Assembly (NCBI RefSeq): GCF_004310325.1
Contig: NZ_SIRT01000015.1
Coordinates: forward strand, 50,689 to 114,688
Reading direction: 5' to 3'
DNA length: 64,000 nucleotides
Origin: Hyunsoonleella flava
GTDB taxonomy: Bacteria; Bacteroidota; Bacteroidia; Flavobacteriales; Flavobacteriaceae
Shown here one piece after another: positions 63,330 through 64,000 of this stretch. Position numbers and translations under genes: made by a program. How positions within the stretch are numbered: position 1 is the first letter of the stretch; each line of letters starts with the position of its first letter. The notes under the pieces were generated by a model, which made no database searches, was not told the DNA's origin, and worked only from the letters and a program-made list of their open reading frames with translations.

Positions 63330-63641
63330 TTAACTTAGTTCTTTGTTGGCAGTAGTTTTTATTTTCCGTTTGTTTTTATTTGTCAAAAACTTATAAATTC
63401 CATACCCTAAAATTCCGCCAATAATTAATGATGTTATCAAGTTCAATAAATTCGGACTTGGATGTCCATTGTCAGCTCCTCCAGCACTATAAAAAAGATT
63501 CATAAAGGAACTCATTTCATTAGTGTGATAGTAACAGATGTCAGGAATTAATAAATCATATATTAGAGTAAAACTGGTCAGAACAGTTCCAATTCCGCAA
63601 GTCAACATCAAAATCCATTTTAGAATTTTACTTTCTTTCAT
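63330..63641 (-). CDS. Small membrane protein, unknown
   Basis: A 103-residue protein with two membrane segments (ILKWILMLTCGIGTVLTSFTL, about 8-27 and LITSLIIGGILGYGIYKFL, about 68-86), a loop with Asp/Cys/Tyr residues between, and a basic Lys-rich tail. Not recognised. Its start overlaps the end of the upstream gene by 14 bp, so the two are an operon of membrane proteins. Confidence 0.65.
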   Translation of the reverse strand: MKESKILKWILMLTCGIGTVLTSFTLIYDLLIPDICYYHTNEMSSFMNLFYSAGGADNGHPSPNLLNLITSLIIGGILGYGIYKFLTNKNKRKIKTTANKELS

Positions 63642-63879
63642 TTATTTTTTTCTCAAAGTATGGTTTGGTCAGATTTCTGAATATCACATAAGCAACAATA
63701 AAAGCTATTACAATTATAGTTCCGCTTAAACTTGTTTTTTCTTTAGGAATTCCGTCCAAAAAGTAAAGCAAAATTCTTATTCCAACCAAAATAGAAAGGA
63801 TTATCATAATTCCGTAGAAGAAATTGATAGTTTTCCATAGATATTCAAACATTATTTGTTTATCGTATTTGTCTAACAT
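63628..63879 (-). CDS. Small membrane protein, unknown
   Basis: An 83-residue protein with two membrane segments (INFFYGIMIILSILVGIRIL, about 18-37 and GTIIVIAFIVAYVIFRNL, about 53-70) and charged ends. Not recognised. First of a two-gene unit with the overlapping downstream gene. No TAnnTTTG box was found right upstream. Confidence 0.6.
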   Translation of the reverse strand: MLDKYDKQIMFEYLWKTINFFYGIMIILSILVGIRILLYFLDGIPKEKTSLSGTIIVIAFIVAYVIFRNLTKPYFEKKINERK

Positions 63880-63948
63880 TTCGGTTTTCTCAAATGTCTA
63901 GTCCTGAAATATGGCTACAGGTTAAAAATTGATTTACGCTGTTTTTAA

Positions 63949-63973
63949 ACCTGCCTTGCCGGCAGGCAGGTAT
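63949..63973. repeat. GC-rich palindrome near the window end
   Basis: CCTGCC-TTGCC-GGCAGG followed by CAGGT, an inverted repeat of higher GC than its surroundings. Units of this type are scattered in Bacteroidota intergenic DNA (from memory). Confidence 0.5.
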
Positions 63974-64000
63974 ACCATATTTGGTGTTTTATAATCTAAA

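Overview
The window is chromosomal DNA of a member of the Flavobacteriaceae (Bacteroidota). Support comes from low GC, type IX secretion signatures (PorZ and a C-terminal sorting domain), SusC/TonB-type receptors, TlpA/DUF4369 and DUF3857 proteins, and many promoters with the Bacteroidota -7 box TAnnTTTG. No phage, integron, transposase or CRISPR array was seen. The gene order looks like core genome carrying several short palindromic repeats.

Layout. 0-6.6 kb (minus): a surface-polysaccharide end with a partial Wzz-like gene, a DUF6909-like protein, fcl and gmd (GDP-fucose synthesis), then a GH3 enzyme and an M23 peptidase. 6.7-11 kb: tatA, a DUF4837-like lipoprotein, a LysM lytic transglycosylase and pgk. 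11-21 kb: a structured RNA, a JmjC/cupin protein, an outer-membrane protein, recX, a T9SS-sorted surface protein, and the minus-strand operon porZ-recO-TonB receptor. 21-30.4 kb: an acyltransferase, gdhA, small envelope proteins, DinB, ArsC/Spx, lipoproteins, tRNA-Asn and rseP.

30.5-49 kb is a metal-handling district. It holds a SCO1 protein, a second structured RNA, feoA-feoB plus a tiny Cys-rich FeoB partner, a DUF1080 protein, a His-rich small protein, a CusA pump fused to its own TolC-like outer-membrane domain, its CusB adaptor, and a convergent MntR/DtxR regulator. MntR is divergent from a TonB receptor, a thioredoxin and a four-gene Mn/Zn-type ABC importer. The MntR/receptor gap holds two inverted repeats next to a clear -7 box, so this set is probably one metal-regulated regulon.

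49-57.5 kb holds a giant TPR+MORN-repeat protein coupled to two DUF3857/transglutaminase-like proteins, the second without the catalytic Cys motif, and a lipoprotein with a proline run. 57.5-64 kb holds yraN, a small GIY-YIG nuclease between nearly identical 32-bp repeats, a TlpA-like thioredoxin, mfd, and two small membrane proteins.

The most unusual signal is one repeat family seen in three settings. It flanks the GIY-YIG gene, it is inserted in frame inside mfd, and related modules sit within the second structured RNA.
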